64,000 nucleotides of DNA. Origin: Rhodanobacteraceae bacterium (GTDB lineage Bacteria > Pseudomonadota > Gammaproteobacteria > Xanthomonadales > SZUA-5). Every line of letters begins with the position of its first letter. Position 1 is the stretch's first letter. The DNA lies in contig JADKFD010000001.1 of the NCBI GenBank assembly GCA_016717705.1, positions 186,001 to 250,000 on the forward strand, written 5' to 3'. A program made the translations under genes and the position numbers. Positions 35,959 to 45,392 of this stretch are shown here, in pieces. The notes under the pieces are model-generated. The model was not told the DNA's origin. It made no database searches and was given only the letters and a program-made list of their open reading frames with translations.

Positions 35959-36786
35959 ATGCCCTCCCTTGCTGACACCCTGCTCGGCCGCGCGGTCGAA
36001 CACGAACCTGCCTACAGCCCGGACTTGCTGATGCCCATCGCGCGCGCGAATGCTCGTGCGGAGCTCGGAATCGGCACGCCGCTGCCTTTTGTCGGCAGCG
36101 ATCGCTGGACCGGCTTCGAGCTGAGTTGGCTGGAACCGGGCGGCAAGCCGCGCGTGGCGGTGCTGCGCGCCTGCGTGCCCGCCGATTCACCGCATCTGAT
36201 CGAATCGAAGAGCTTCAAGCTGTATCTGAACAGCTATGCGCGCGAACGCATCAGCGATGTCGATGCGGCGGGTCAGCGCATCGCGGCGGATCTGTCGGCG
36301 GCCGCCGGCAGCCTCGTCGCGGTCGAGTTGCTGCTGCCGCAGGACTGGTGGCAACTGGCGCCCGCCGCGCTGCCCGGGACCTGCATCGACGATCTCGACA
36401 TCATGATCGAACACAGCGGCGCGCTGCAGTCGCAGGCACTTGCGGCAGACACCAACGAGCAGGTCGCCGAAACCCTGGTCTCGCATCTGCTGAAGTCGAA
36501 CTGCCCGGTCACCGGCCAGCCTGACTGGGCCAGCGTGGTCATCGACTACCGCGGCGCGCGCATCGACCGGGCTGGTCTGCTGCGTTACCTGGTGTCCTTC
36601 CGCGACGTGCGCGAGTTCCACGAGCAATGCGTCGAGCGCATCTACCTCGACATCCGCCAGCGCTGCGCGCCGGAATTTCTTGCCGTGGAAGCCCGCTACA
36701 CCCGCCGCGGCGGCCTCGACATCAATCCTTATCGGGCCAGCAGCGGTGCGCCGGGGATTGCGGACCGCCGGACGTGGCGACAGTAG
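35959..36786 (+). CDS. queF: NADPH-dependent 7-cyano-7-deazaguanine reductase
   Basis: Reduces preQ0 to preQ1 in queuosine synthesis. 275 residues, the long bimodular YqcD-like form of QueF. It has the signature ESKSFKLYLNSYARERI, the active-site cysteine in LKSNCPVTGQPDWASVVI, and YTRRGGLDINPYR at the end. The TAG stop codon (36784-36786) is inside a GTAG-footed repeat. Confidence 0.96.
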   Translation: MPSLADTLLGRAVEHEPAYSPDLLMPIARANARAELGIGTPLPFVGSDRWTGFELSWLEPGGKPRVAVLRACVPADSPHLIESKSFKLYLNSYARERISDVDAAGQRIAADLSAAAGSLVAVELLLPQDWWQLAPAALPGTCIDDLDIMIEHSGALQSQALAADTNEQVAETLVSHLLKSNCPVTGQPDWASVVIDYRGARIDRAGLLRYLVSFRDVREFHEQCVERIYLDIRQRCAPEFLAVEARYTRRGGLDINPYRASSGAPGIADRRTWRQ

Positions 36787-36869
36787 CCCGCTGTACGCGC
36801 GCCAGCGCGTTCACCGGGTGCTTGCCGTAGGCCCGAGCCGGTGAACGGCTACGCCGTACACCGGCCTAC
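36783..36869 (+). repeat. GTAG-footed inverted repeat pair, family D
   Basis: Begins GTAGCCCGCTGTACGCGCG and ends with the reverse orientation GTACACCGGCCTAC. The foot provides the TAG stop of queF. A second copy lies at 47344-47437. Confidence 0.8.
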
Positions 36870-36889
36870 CAGAGCCGGTTTTGCGCGAC

Positions 36890-37537
36890 TCAATCCCAGA
36901 ACTTGAACTCGCCATAACCCACCTGCGCCAGCCCCAGCGGGATGCCGGCGGCGTGGGTCAGCAGGGCCACCAGCCCCCAGAACGCGCGCGCCACCGGTGG
37001 CACCAGGAATAGCAGCAGGAACAGGGCCAGCATGGCGTAGTTGGCGTAACGATCGAACAGCGCGCGCACATCGCGCGGCAAGTATGGCCAGAGCGCCCCG
37101 TAGCCATCGAATCCCGGCAGCGGCAGCAGATTCAGGATCACTGCGCTCGCCTGCAAAAGGGCCAGAAAAGCCAGGCCCGGCGCGTAGTCGCTGCCGCGCA
37201 CCGCCGGCAGGCTGAGCAGCAGCGACAGCAGCAGCAACAGCACCAGGTTCATCGCCGGTCCGGCCAGCGACACCGCGCTGTCCCAGTGCGCCGATCGCAG
37301 CAAACGACGGTCGATATAGACCGCCGCGCCCGGCAAGCCAATGCCACCCATGATCAGGAACACCACCGGCAGGATGATCGATCCCATCGGATCGAGGTAC
37401 TTGAGCGGGTTCATGCTCAGATAGCCCTTGTCCTTGACCGTGATGTCGCCACCGCGATAGGCCACCGCCGCATGCGCGAACTCATGCAGGCACACCGAGA
37501 AGATCCACAGGAACAGCACCAGCAAGAAGGTACTCAT
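36890..37537 (-). CDS. M50 family site-2-protease-like membrane metallopeptidase
   Basis: 215 residues, about six membrane helices. The zinc motif is CLHEFAHAAVAYRGGD, and the distal aspartate motif NLLPLPGFDGYGALW. This matches rhomboid-unlike S2P peptidases of the compact YwhC/Rip-like group. The substrate is unknown; cleavage of membrane-spanning anti-sigma factors is a common role. The start at 37537 places the first helix immediately (MSTFLLVLFLWIFSV). Confidence 0.9.
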   Translation of the reverse strand: MSTFLLVLFLWIFSVCLHEFAHAAVAYRGGDITVKDKGYLSMNPLKYLDPMGSIILPVVFLIMGGIGLPGAAVYIDRRLLRSAHWDSAVSLAGPAMNLVLLLLLSLLLSLPAVRGSDYAPGLAFLALLQASAVILNLLPLPGFDGYGALWPYLPRDVRALFDRYANYAMLALFLLLFLVPPVARAFWGLVALLTHAAGIPLGLAQVGYGEFKFWD

Positions 37538-37694
37538 GCGTGCACTCGGCAGGGGGGGCGGGTGATGCTCGCACAGCAAGGGCAACAGCCGCCCGCGCAA
37601 CGCCCGATTCAGCCTGCGCAAATGCCGCGCATGGTCATATCGACGGCGCAGGCTGGTTCCGCTGGTTCCCGATTCGACTATGGACGAGGGGCGT

Positions 37695-38681
37695 ATGCGC
37701 AAATTCATGCTGTCGCTGTTGCTGGGCCTGATGCTGGTGAGTGGCGTTGCCATGGGCGGTGGAGTCGAGCTCTCGGCACCCGATCCCACGGCGGCGACGG
37801 TGCCCACTGAAGGACCACTGGACTCGCGCCTCAAGGTGCTTTCCGCGCTGCGTCGCAATGACGCAGCAACGCTGATCGAGGTCACGGACCCGGTCAACGG
37901 CCTCGAAAGCTTTCTCAGCGAAGGCCAGGATCAGACGCCATCGACGATTGCCGAGAAGATGGCAAAGGAGCCACTCAGCGAGGGCGATCAGGAAGCCCTG
38001 CGCCTGTGGACCACGCTGGCAGCGCCGGACGGTGTCGCCAAAGCCAGTGCGCAGTGGTACCCGCAATGGCAGGCGTTGGTGCCGCAAATGCTGGCGAGCG
38101 CGCAAATGGGAATCACCGGAATGGGCACGGCGATCGCCGAGAGCACCTCGATGACAGCGCTGGAGCGCAGCCAGCTGATCGAGCTGCAATGGGCGCTTGG
38201 CGGCTGGTTGTCGCGCACCGATTTTGCCGACCGCAAGAAATTCGATCAGGTGCTGGACATCGCCCGTGGCTGGATCGTCGCCAGCGGCAAGCAACACCCG
38301 CTGCAATTGCAGCTCACTGGGCCGGAGCAGCGATTGCAGCTGGCCGACCAGGCCATCAAGTCGCTGAAACAGGTGCTGTCGCTATATGGCCTGGATGCCG
38401 ATGGCGTGCTGGCCAGCGTCCGCCTGGAGGAGATCAGCCGCAACGGCGAGCGGGCGCAGGTACGCACCTCCTTCAAGCTGCTCGATGTGCCCCTGGTTTT
38501 CGACGAGGACCTGAGTTGGTTCGAGGGCGAGTGGCGCGACACCGAGGTGGTGAATGCCTTGAAGCTTGAACGCGCCAACGCGCCGGAGCCTGCATTCGAC
38601 GACCTCCTTGATCCGCTGCCCGACACTGACGAGCCGGAGTCAATCACCAATACCGGCTGCAGTGCGCCGGTCGCGATCTGA
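37695..38681 (+). CDS. exported protein of unknown function
   Basis: 328 residues with signal peptide MRKFMLSLLLGLMLVSGVAM. The mature region is largely alpha-helical with no membrane helix. It contains RSQLIELQWALGGWLSRTDF and LARGW-like helices, and VRTSFKLLDVPLVFDEDLSW near the end. The final segment is acidic and ends NTGCSAPVAI. No domain is recognised. Similar proteins may occur in relatives. The GTA-less ATG at 37695 follows an earlier ATG at 37680 that gives a five-residue extension. Confidence 0.78.
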   Translation: MRKFMLSLLLGLMLVSGVAMGGGVELSAPDPTAATVPTEGPLDSRLKVLSALRRNDAATLIEVTDPVNGLESFLSEGQDQTPSTIAEKMAKEPLSEGDQEALRLWTTLAAPDGVAKASAQWYPQWQALVPQMLASAQMGITGMGTAIAESTSMTALERSQLIELQWALGGWLSRTDFADRKKFDQVLDIARGWIVASGKQHPLQLQLTGPEQRLQLADQAIKSLKQVLSLYGLDADGVLASVRLEEISRNGERAQVRTSFKLLDVPLVFDEDLSWFEGEWRDTEVVNALKLERANAPEPAFDDLLDPLPDTDEPESITNTGCSAPVAI

Positions 38682-38699
38682 GGCGGGAACCAAGAGCCA

Positions 38700-38771
38700 T
38701 CGCGCGCGAGCGCGCTCCTACAAATCCTGCGTGGAATTGGGTCGGAGTTGTAGGAGCGCGCTCGCGCGCGA
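38700..38771. repeat. facing pair of family B GTAG palindromes
   Basis: Two copies of GTAGGAGCGCGCTCGCGCGCGA in opposite orientation, at 38700-38722 and 38749-38771, with a 26-base spacer. They can form a large hairpin between convergent genes and may act as terminators for both. Confidence 0.85.
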
Positions 38772-38798
38772 TCGGCAAGCGTGTACTGCCGCACAGGC

Positions 38799-39101
38799 TC
38801 AGCCCGGCCGCACCGGTGAGGCCGCCCACTCGCCGACCACGGTGCTCCACGGGCGCACGCGCCAGCGCTGCACCAGTCCGTTGGCCACGTAGGGATCGTT
38901 CTGCGCGAAGCGCTCGGCGGCCTCGCCGGTCTCGCCCTGGAACAGCAGGACGGCCCCGTCGGCCGGATCCGCCAGCGCGCCGCCCAGCAGCAATTCGCCA
39001 CGCGCATGGGCATCCCAGGCCAGACGCAAATGCTCGTTGCGGTATTCGCCGCGACGGGCCAGGTAATCGGGGGAGACATCGTAGATCAGCAGGAAGTGCA
39101 T
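38799..39101 (-). CDS. YciI-like protein
   Basis: 100 residues of the YciI/YCII dimeric ferredoxin-like family. It starts MHFLLIYDVSPDYLARRGEY and has EHLRLAWDAHARGELLLGGA, with the conserved His-Asp pair proposed to be catalytic. It ends with the second repeat WRVRPWSTVVG. Function is not established; the family includes dehydrochlorinase-like and stress proteins. Confidence 0.9.
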   Translation of the reverse strand: MHFLLIYDVSPDYLARRGEYRNEHLRLAWDAHARGELLLGGALADPADGAVLLFQGETGEAAERFAQNDPYVANGLVQRWRVRPWSTVVGEWAASPVRPG

Positions 39102-39240
39102 TGGCGCGGTCCTGTTCGATGATGGAATGCGAGATTAGCCTTTCGTCGCGCGCTCATGCTCAGCTGCTGTGGCGCCGACGCCGCTCATCTACAATACAAA
39201 CGATTCCCGCTCGCACGCGACCCGCCCCGAACCGCCACCG

Positions 39241-41343
39241 ATGATGCCGAGCCCTCGAACTGGACTTGTTGCTCGTGCGTGCCTTGCGCTGCTCGGTCTC
39301 TGGCTCGGGCTGGTCGGTGTGCGACTCGGCGCCGAGACGCCGCCGACCGATACCCTGCCGCGCCATCCGCTGGAAATCCAGGCGCTGACCGAGCCGGAGG
39401 CTGTGCTCGCAGCACTGCCGGCCGCGTTCGAGCGCGCCGGTGACGATGCCCATGAGCTGGCTCTGCTGGAGCTGGCCCGCGCCAATGCGTGTCGCGTCAT
39501 GGCCGACTGGAACTGCCAGAGCCTGGCCGGCGCAGCTGCGGTGGCAGCTGCCGAGCGCGCGGCGGACCCGATCCTGCAGATACGCGGGCTGATCGCGCAG
39601 TCACGTGGCTTCATCGCGCTGCAGGATTACACCCGTGGCGAACTGCTGCTCGGCAAGGCCCAGGTGCTGCTGGAGCAGTCGCCATCGCCGGAACTGTCTG
39701 CCGACGTCTATCTCGCCTACTCCTCGCTCAGCGAGTTCATCGGCAAGCATGAATCGGCGCTGCGTTATTCAGAGCTCGGCCTGGCCGCACTCGGCGACGC
39801 CGCCGCGTCGGGCGTCCGGACGCGATTGTTGCGCAACCGTGCGCGCGCACAGACGCGGCTCGGGAAGTTCGACGAGGCGCGCCAGTCGCTCGGCGAGGCC
39901 CGGCTCGCCGCGGGTGCGCTGATCGACCCCAAGCTGCATGCCGAACTGGCGCTGGAGACAGCGCGGGTGGCCCGCCTGGCCAAGGATGTCCCCGAGCAGG
40001 TCCGCATGGGCGAGGAAATACTGGCGCTCGGCCAACAATTGCAGAACTCGCAGCTGCGCGGCCTGGGTGAGGAAGTGCTCGGCCTTGCGGCGCTCGATGC
40101 GGGCGACCTGCCCGTCGCGCGTCAACACCTGCGGGCGGCTGCCGAGGCCTTTCGAGCGCTTGGCCTGGATCGCGATGAACTCAGGGTTACCCGGCAGTTG
40201 CTCGACCGCTTGATCGAGAACGAGAGCGACCCTGAAGTCTGGAGAGCGCTGGTTCAGCGTTTCGTCGCGCTGGAACGTGATATCTCGCAGAACGATCGGG
40301 CCAAGGCGGCCGACGATTTCGAGGCCAGGCTCAAGTACGCGCAGCAGGAGCTGGAAGTGCTCCGGCTGGAGAATGAGGCGACGCTGGAACGCGAGCGTGC
40401 GCAGGCGCTGGCCGAGGGTCATCGACTGACGCGATTGCTGATGATTTCGGCCCTGATCACGCTGGTCGTGCTGGGCTTCTTTTTCGTGCAGCAGCGGCGT
40501 TCGAATCGGCAACTGCAGGCGGCACTGGCTGCGCGCCGCGAGAGCGAGGCCAAGGCCACTGATCTGTTGCGACTGAGCAAGGGCATGGTGTTCCTGCATG
40601 ACCTGCGCGGCGAACTGGTCATGGTCAACCTGGCCACTGCCGAAGCCCTCGGCACCCTGCCCGAGCAACTGGTCGGGCGCGCGCTCGGCGACTTTCTGGC
40701 AGATACCTCGCGCAGCGAATACGAAAATTACCTGAAACGTCTGGCGCAGCAGCAACAGGACGAAGGCACGCTGCTGGTGCGGCGCGCGGATTCCGGCGAG
40801 CGCCTGTGGCGCTACAGCAGTCGCTTGTCCGAGACCCGCGGATACGCGATCGGCCATGCCGTCGACATCACCGAGCAAGCGCGGGAAGCAGAAGCCCTGC
40901 GCGCCGAAAACCTGCGCGACGCGCTGACCCAGGCCTACAACCGCCGCTATTTGCCCCTGTTCGAATCCCGCCTCGCCGAACGCAGCTGGGCGGTGATCAA
41001 TGTCGATCTCGACCAGTTCAAGTTGATCAACGATACCCAGGGCCACGATGCCGGCGATCAGGTGTTGATCGCGATGACCGCGTACCTGCAGCAACAGGTG
41101 CGCGAGGCGGATGCGGTGGTGCGCAGCGGCGGTGACGAATTCGTGCTCCTGCTGGCGGACGCCGACGAAGGACGCGTGCACGGCTTGCTGGCGCGGCTGC
41201 GCGCCGGCATGGATCAGGCACCCTGCCGCTACTCGACGGGACACGCAGTGCGCCAGCGCGGCGAGCACCTGACCGACACCCTGGCACGCGCTGATGCCGA
41301 GATGTACAGCCTGCGCCGGGCCGCGCGCGAACGGCGGGCGTAG
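39241..41343 (+). CDS. diguanylate cyclase with TPR sensor, transmembrane helix, PAS and GGDEF domains
   Basis: 700 residues. Signal-like N-terminus, then a periplasmic helical TPR-type domain at about 40-370 (LLGKAQVLLEQSPSPELSAD, ELGLAALGDAAASGVRTRLL), a coiled coil, one membrane helix near 400-416 (LLMISALITLVVLGFFFV), a PAS domain and the GGDEF domain. The active motif RSGGDEFVLLL is intact near residue 630, and READ five residues earlier is the product-inhibition I-site. It likely makes cyclic di-GMP in response to a periplasmic signal, with feedback control. The ATG at 39241 begins the hydrophobic leader. Confidence 0.92.
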   Translation: MMPSPRTGLVARACLALLGLWLGLVGVRLGAETPPTDTLPRHPLEIQALTEPEAVLAALPAAFERAGDDAHELALLELARANACRVMADWNCQSLAGAAAVAAAERAADPILQIRGLIAQSRGFIALQDYTRGELLLGKAQVLLEQSPSPELSADVYLAYSSLSEFIGKHESALRYSELGLAALGDAAASGVRTRLLRNRARAQTRLGKFDEARQSLGEARLAAGALIDPKLHAELALETARVARLAKDVPEQVRMGEEILALGQQLQNSQLRGLGEEVLGLAALDAGDLPVARQHLRAAAEAFRALGLDRDELRVTRQLLDRLIENESDPEVWRALVQRFVALERDISQNDRAKAADDFEARLKYAQQELEVLRLENEATLERERAQALAEGHRLTRLLMISALITLVVLGFFFVQQRRSNRQLQAALAARRESEAKATDLLRLSKGMVFLHDLRGELVMVNLATAEALGTLPEQLVGRALGDFLADTSRSEYENYLKRLAQQQQDEGTLLVRRADSGERLWRYSSRLSETRGYAIGHAVDITEQAREAEALRAENLRDALTQAYNRRYLPLFESRLAERSWAVINVDLDQFKLINDTQGHDAGDQVLIAMTAYLQQQVREADAVVRSGGDEFVLLLADADEGRVHGLLARLRAGMDQAPCRYSTGHAVRQRGEHLTDTLARADAEMYSLRRAARERRA

Positions 41344-41376
41344 GCGCGCGGGCAGCAGCGCTGTTTTCTGCCGGTT

Positions 41377-41398
41377 TTCGCGCGCAAGCGCGCTCCAG
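41377..41398 (-). repeat. degenerate family B palindrome
   Basis: TTCGCGCGCAAGCGCGCTCC, missing the GTAG foot. Lies after the GGDEF gene. Confidence 0.6.
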
Positions 41399-41550
41399 GC
41401 GTCGCGACATTCTGCCCCCATCGCGACCAAGGTCGCCGCCGTGAGTGACCCGGGACCGCCGCGCGGCTGATCCGGGACGATCCTGACGTCGCTATGCTCG
41501 CCACCTTCACTGCAGCGATGTGGACAACCACATCCAGAGACCCGGACCCC

Positions 41551-43860
41551 ATGAAGTTCCGCTCCTGCTTGTTGCTGTCCAGCTTGCTGTTGCCGCTGGC
41601 AGCAACAGCCGAACCCTGGTTGCGCGTCGAGCAACCGACGGCTGCGCTGCGCGCGCAACTGCCCGCGCATGCCATCGACTACGGCAGCTTCATCTGGATG
41701 CCGGCAGCGGCCGCCCCGACGGGTGTGCTTGGCGCCCGCGTGCAGCGCAGCGAACAACCGTTCGCGCTGGTGATCGACGGCGAGCCGGTCGATCCACTGC
41801 AAATGCCGGCAAGCAACAATCCGTGGTGGCAAGCGAACAGCGTCAGCGGCGGCGACTTCCGCCTGGTCCAGCTTTACGGTCCGCCGCGGGTGCAGGATCT
41901 GGCCGAACTGCGCGCCGCCAATGTGCGCCCGGTGCGCTACCTGGCGCCATTCAGTTACATCGTCTGGTCGACCCGAGCGGAGCTCGACAACCTCAGCGCG
42001 CGCAGCGGCGCCGTGCGCTGGGCCGGCGATCTGTTGCCGGCGCAGCGAGTGCCCGCCGCAGAGCCGCGAATGGCCGGCCGGACCGACGCGGGCGATGGCG
42101 CTGGTCGACGCCGCCAGCGCCGATGACGTGATCGCGGCGCTGATTGCGCTGCCAGCGCAACGGGTCGAGCGCACGTCACTGACGTCCGACCTGACGCTGA
42201 TCGAACTGGAGTTGTCCGGCAGCGACTATCTGAGCGCCGCCAATGTGCCTGGCGTGTACACGCTGCAACACATCGACAGCGGCGGCGGCCCGCGCGGCGA
42301 GATGAGCAATCAATCGATCGTCGGTGGCATCAACGGCGGCGGCAGCGTCGTGCCCGGCTACGTCGACTGGCTGACACCCACGGGCCTGAGCGGCGCCGGG
42401 GTCAAGGTCAGCATCGTCGACGGCGGCATCCGCACCACGCACGCCGACCTCGCCTCGCGAATCGTTCCGTGCCTGGGCAGCGAGGGCAGCTGCGTCACTG
42501 CCAATGACAACCACGGCACGCATGTCGCCGGTGCCGTCGCCGGCACCGGTGCGTCCGCGGTGCGCGATGCCGCGCTGTTCCTGCGTGGGCAGGGCGTCGC
42601 GCCCGGCGCCAGCCTGATTCAGCAGCGCTACGGGCCGTTCCTCAGCGCCGCAGGCCCGGGCAGCATGGTCGCCAATGGCATGCTGCGCATCTACAAGGAC
42701 GCGGCCGTCAGCGGGGCGCAGCTGGCCAACAACTCCTGGGGCCCGACCGGCACACCGCAGGGCTACGACATTCCGACCATGCAGGTCGACATGATCGCCC
42801 GCGACGCCGACCCGACAGTGGCCGGCAACCAGCCGGTCCTGACCGTGTGGTCGATCATGAACGGCAACGGCGATCGCAATACGGGCATTTGCGCGCCGAG
42901 TTCGCTGGGCTCGCCGGACGAGGCGAAGAACCTGTTCGCCATCGGCTCGACCAGGATGCAGACCGGCGCCGGCGCGCAGATCGCCGCGCTGTTCGATGTG
43001 TCGAGCAACAGCGCGCACGGCCCGGCCTGCGATGGCCGCATGGTGCCGCACATCGTCGCGCCAGGGTGTTCCACCGACAGTACGGGTTCGGGCAGCGACA
43101 GCAGTTTCGCGCTGCTGTGCGGCACCAGCATGGCCTCGCCGGTGGTCTCCGGCGCCAGCGCCTTGTACTGGCAGCGCTATCGCAATCTCAACGGTGGTCG
43201 CGATCCCAGCCCGGCGCTGATCAAGGCGGTGTTCACCGCGGCGGCGAAGAACCTGACCGGCTTTCTCGACGCCGATGGCGGCGTCATGCCGCAGCGCCCG
43301 AACCGCTACTCCGGCTGGGGTCGGCTCGATCTGAATGCCGTGATCAATCCCGGCGTCGATGTCTGGTTGTTCGATCAGGCGCAGGTCTTGCCGACGACCG
43401 GCAGCACCTGGGCGGTGGACCTTCTGGCCGACGACCCGGTCCAGCCGGTGCGCATCATGCTGTCGTGGACCGATGCGCCAGGACCGGGTACCGGCGGCAC
43501 CACGCCGTCGTGGACCAATGATCTCGATCTGAGCGTCAGCGCCGGCGCGCAGACCTGGCGCGGCAATGTCTTCGATCAGGCCAGCGGCTGGTCGGCGGCT
43601 GGCGGCAGCGCCGATGCCAAGAACAATCTCGAAGGCGTATTCCTCAGCCCGGCGCAGCACGCCGGCGGCGGATTCAGCATCAACGTGCTGGCCGCCACCA
43701 TCGCTGCGGACGCGCTGAATCCGTGGACACCCACTACCCCGCGCCAGGATTTCGCCGTCGTTTGCTACAACTGCAAGCCGTCGGACCCGCGCTGTTCGCC
43801 GATGGCTTCGATGGTGCCAGCCCGATCGATGCCCTGTTCGCCAACGGCTTCGAGGATTGA
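41551..43860 (+). pseudogene. secreted subtilisin-like S8 serine protease, two compensating frameshifts
   Basis: Reads as one protein only by joining three pieces. Piece one (41551 to about 42090) has signal peptide MKFRSCLLLSSLLLPLAATA and a propeptide. Removing one G from the GGG near 42089 leads to piece two with the catalytic triad: Asp in VKVSIVDGGI, His in NDNHGTHVAG, Ser in LLCGTSMASPVVSG. Adding one G near 43785 gives the tail ALFADGFDGASPIDALFANG then FED and the stop at 43860. Net length is 770 residues. The tail FANGFE is also on the endonuclease at 8.1 kb. The missing/extra bases are probably sequencing slips. Confidence 0.86.
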
Positions 43861-43878
43861 GCGCGTCGCCCCGCCATC

Positions 43879-43978
43879 TACGCAGGATGTGGTGAGCGCA
43901 GCGAACCGCATCGATTTTGCTTCGGCTGACCTCACGACACGCGACCGATGCGCATCGCTGCGCTCAACGCATCCTACT
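43879..43978. repeat. GTAG-footed facing repeats, family F
   Basis: The right half, read in reverse, is GTAGGATGCGTTGAGCGCAG continuing CGATGCGCATCG. The left half CAGGATGTGGTGAGCGCAGC is a diverged inverted copy. The family resembles GTAGGATGGGTTGAGC elements of other genomes. Confidence 0.75.
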
Positions 43979-44051
43979 CCCGCGTGGCGCGATCTCGAGT
44001 CCGTCCTGCAGGGGCCGGCTACAGGCGTCGTCAAGGGCGCCCAGACACCGC

Positions 44052-44102
44052 CACCCTTCGACGCCACGTCGGTGAAGCTCTGGACGCTTTGCTCAGGGCG
44101 AC
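44052..44102. repeat. partial copy of the CCCTTCGAC...CTCAGGG palindrome
   Basis: Has CACCCTTCGACGCCACGTCG and GGACGCTTTGCTCAGGGCGA, matching single arms of the 34563-34689 element. Confidence 0.65.
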
Positions 44103-44240
44103 AGGTGGACGAGTAGCCAGTTCGATGCGCGAAAGCTGCAGGCCAGGCTGACCGCAGGCGCGGCGCCAGGAGTTGCCATAGCAGCGCCATGGCGACGCCG
44201 AGCAACGCAGCATCAGACCCATAGGCGCGGAAAGCCAAGT

Positions 44241-45392
44241 TCAGCCGTGGTCGCCGCCCTTCAGATACTCCGTCTGCGTCTCCGGCGCCGGCTGGCAGCC
44301 GTACTGGGTGATCAGCAGATTGTCGGTGGCGTCGGCCTTCTTGATGAAGGCGCGCACGCGCTCGGCCAGATACTCGTACTCGGACGGCGCGAACACGTCG
44401 GAGATGTGCACCACCAGGTTCAGGCGCACGGTGCTGCCGACCAGGTCGAAGGCAAATGGCGCGTGTTCGGCGGACAGCAGGAATTTGAACAACTCGTTGA
44501 GCCCGCGGTTGCCGGCCTGCGCCATCGGCGACGAGAAGTTCAGGTGCTCGGAGCAGCAGCACCAGATCTTGATCGGCGCGCTGCCGACGTGGAAGGACCA
44601 GTTGTGGCTGCCGTGACGCGCCAGCACCGGGTCGATGTCCGCACTGGCGAGCGCGTTTTCGACGAAGCTGACCAGCGGATGCGCCTCCGGCGTCTCGAAG
44701 TACTCGCCGAATTCGTGGTTGGCTTCCAGGTCCGAGCCGCAACTCGGGCAGTAGCGCACGGCGCGATCGATCAGTTCCTCGCAGGCCGGGCACTGCACGC
44801 CGAAGGGAACCTTCTGCGCACGGAATTCGTCGATGAAGCGGCGCACGTCGCCGATCGGGATGCCAAAGCCGACCGAATCGGCGGCATTCAGCTTGCAGGT
44901 GGTGACCGCGATGATGCGCCGCTGGTCGTCGAGCATCGGACCGCCGGAATTGCCCGGATTGATCGCCGCATCGGTCTGCAGGAAGTACTGCTCGTCGAGC
45001 AACTGGCGCGCGTGCGAGATCACGCCCTCGGTCAGCGACAGCGGCAGGCCGACCGGAAAACCGAGGATATGCACACCCTGCTTGGGCTTGAGCTGCTCGC
45101 CGTCGCTCAGCGCCAGCACTTCGCCATCGACCGCGCGCGCCAGTTCGACGATCGCCAGGTCGCGATGCGGGTGGATGCGGCACACGCGGCCGATGATGCG
45201 CGAGCGATCGCGCATCTCGATGGCGACCTCGCGGTAGGGTTGCACCACGTGGCAGTTGGTCAGCAGGTGATTGGCATCGATCAGGAAGCCCGAGCCGGTG
45301 CCGGTACCGGTGTACACCTGGTACACGCCCAGGCGTTCGATGTCGTCGAGCGACTGCGGGGCCGCAATCGGCAGATCCAGTTCAGGCGTCAT
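44241..45392 (-). CDS. trypsin-like (S1C) serine protease with zinc ribbon and YbjN/CesT-like C-terminal domain
   Basis: 383 residues, no signal peptide, so cytoplasmic. Residues about 20-195 form a DegP-type protease: TGSGFLIDANHLLTNCHVV (His), HPHRDLAIVEL (Asp) and TDAAINPGNSGGPMLDDQ (Ser). A zinc ribbon follows (QCPACEELIDRAVRYCPSCG). The last 150 residues include NWSFHVGSAPIKIWCCCSE and STVRLNLVVHISDVFAPSEY and look like a YbjN/CesT-type chaperone domain. No PDZ domain. The start overlaps the end of the upstream gene by 11 bases, so both act together. The role is unknown; regulated cleavage of a partner is inference. Confidence 0.86.
   Translation of the reverse strand: MTPELDLPIAAPQSLDDIERLGVYQVYTGTGTGSGFLIDANHLLTNCHVVQPYREVAIEMRDRSRIIGRVCRIHPHRDLAIVELARAVDGEVLALSDGEQLKPKQGVHILGFPVGLPLSLTEGVISHARQLLDEQYFLQTDAAINPGNSGGPMLDDQRRIIAVTTCKLNAADSVGFGIPIGDVRRFIDEFRAQKVPFGVQCPACEELIDRAVRYCPSCGSDLEANHEFGEYFETPEAHPLVSFVENALASADIDPVLARHGSHNWSFHVGSAPIKIWCCCSEHLNFSSPMAQAGNRGLNELFKFLLSAEHAPFAFDLVGSTVRLNLVVHISDVFAPSEYEYLAERVRAFIKKADATDNLLITQYGCQPAPETQTEYLKGGDHG

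Larger units (their letters stand above)
43861..44240. other. non-coding gap filled with repeats
   Basis: 380 bases without a recognisable gene between convergent genes. It contains a facing pair of family F repeats (43879-43978) and a relative of the 34563 palindrome (44052-44102). I see no promoter or RNA gene in the rest. Confidence 0.65.

Noticed and set aside
41551..43860. Programmed ribosomal frameshifting in the S8 protease
   Set aside because: No slippery heptamer or stimulatory structure at either site, and similar one-base slips occur in many genes here, so sequence error is simpler.
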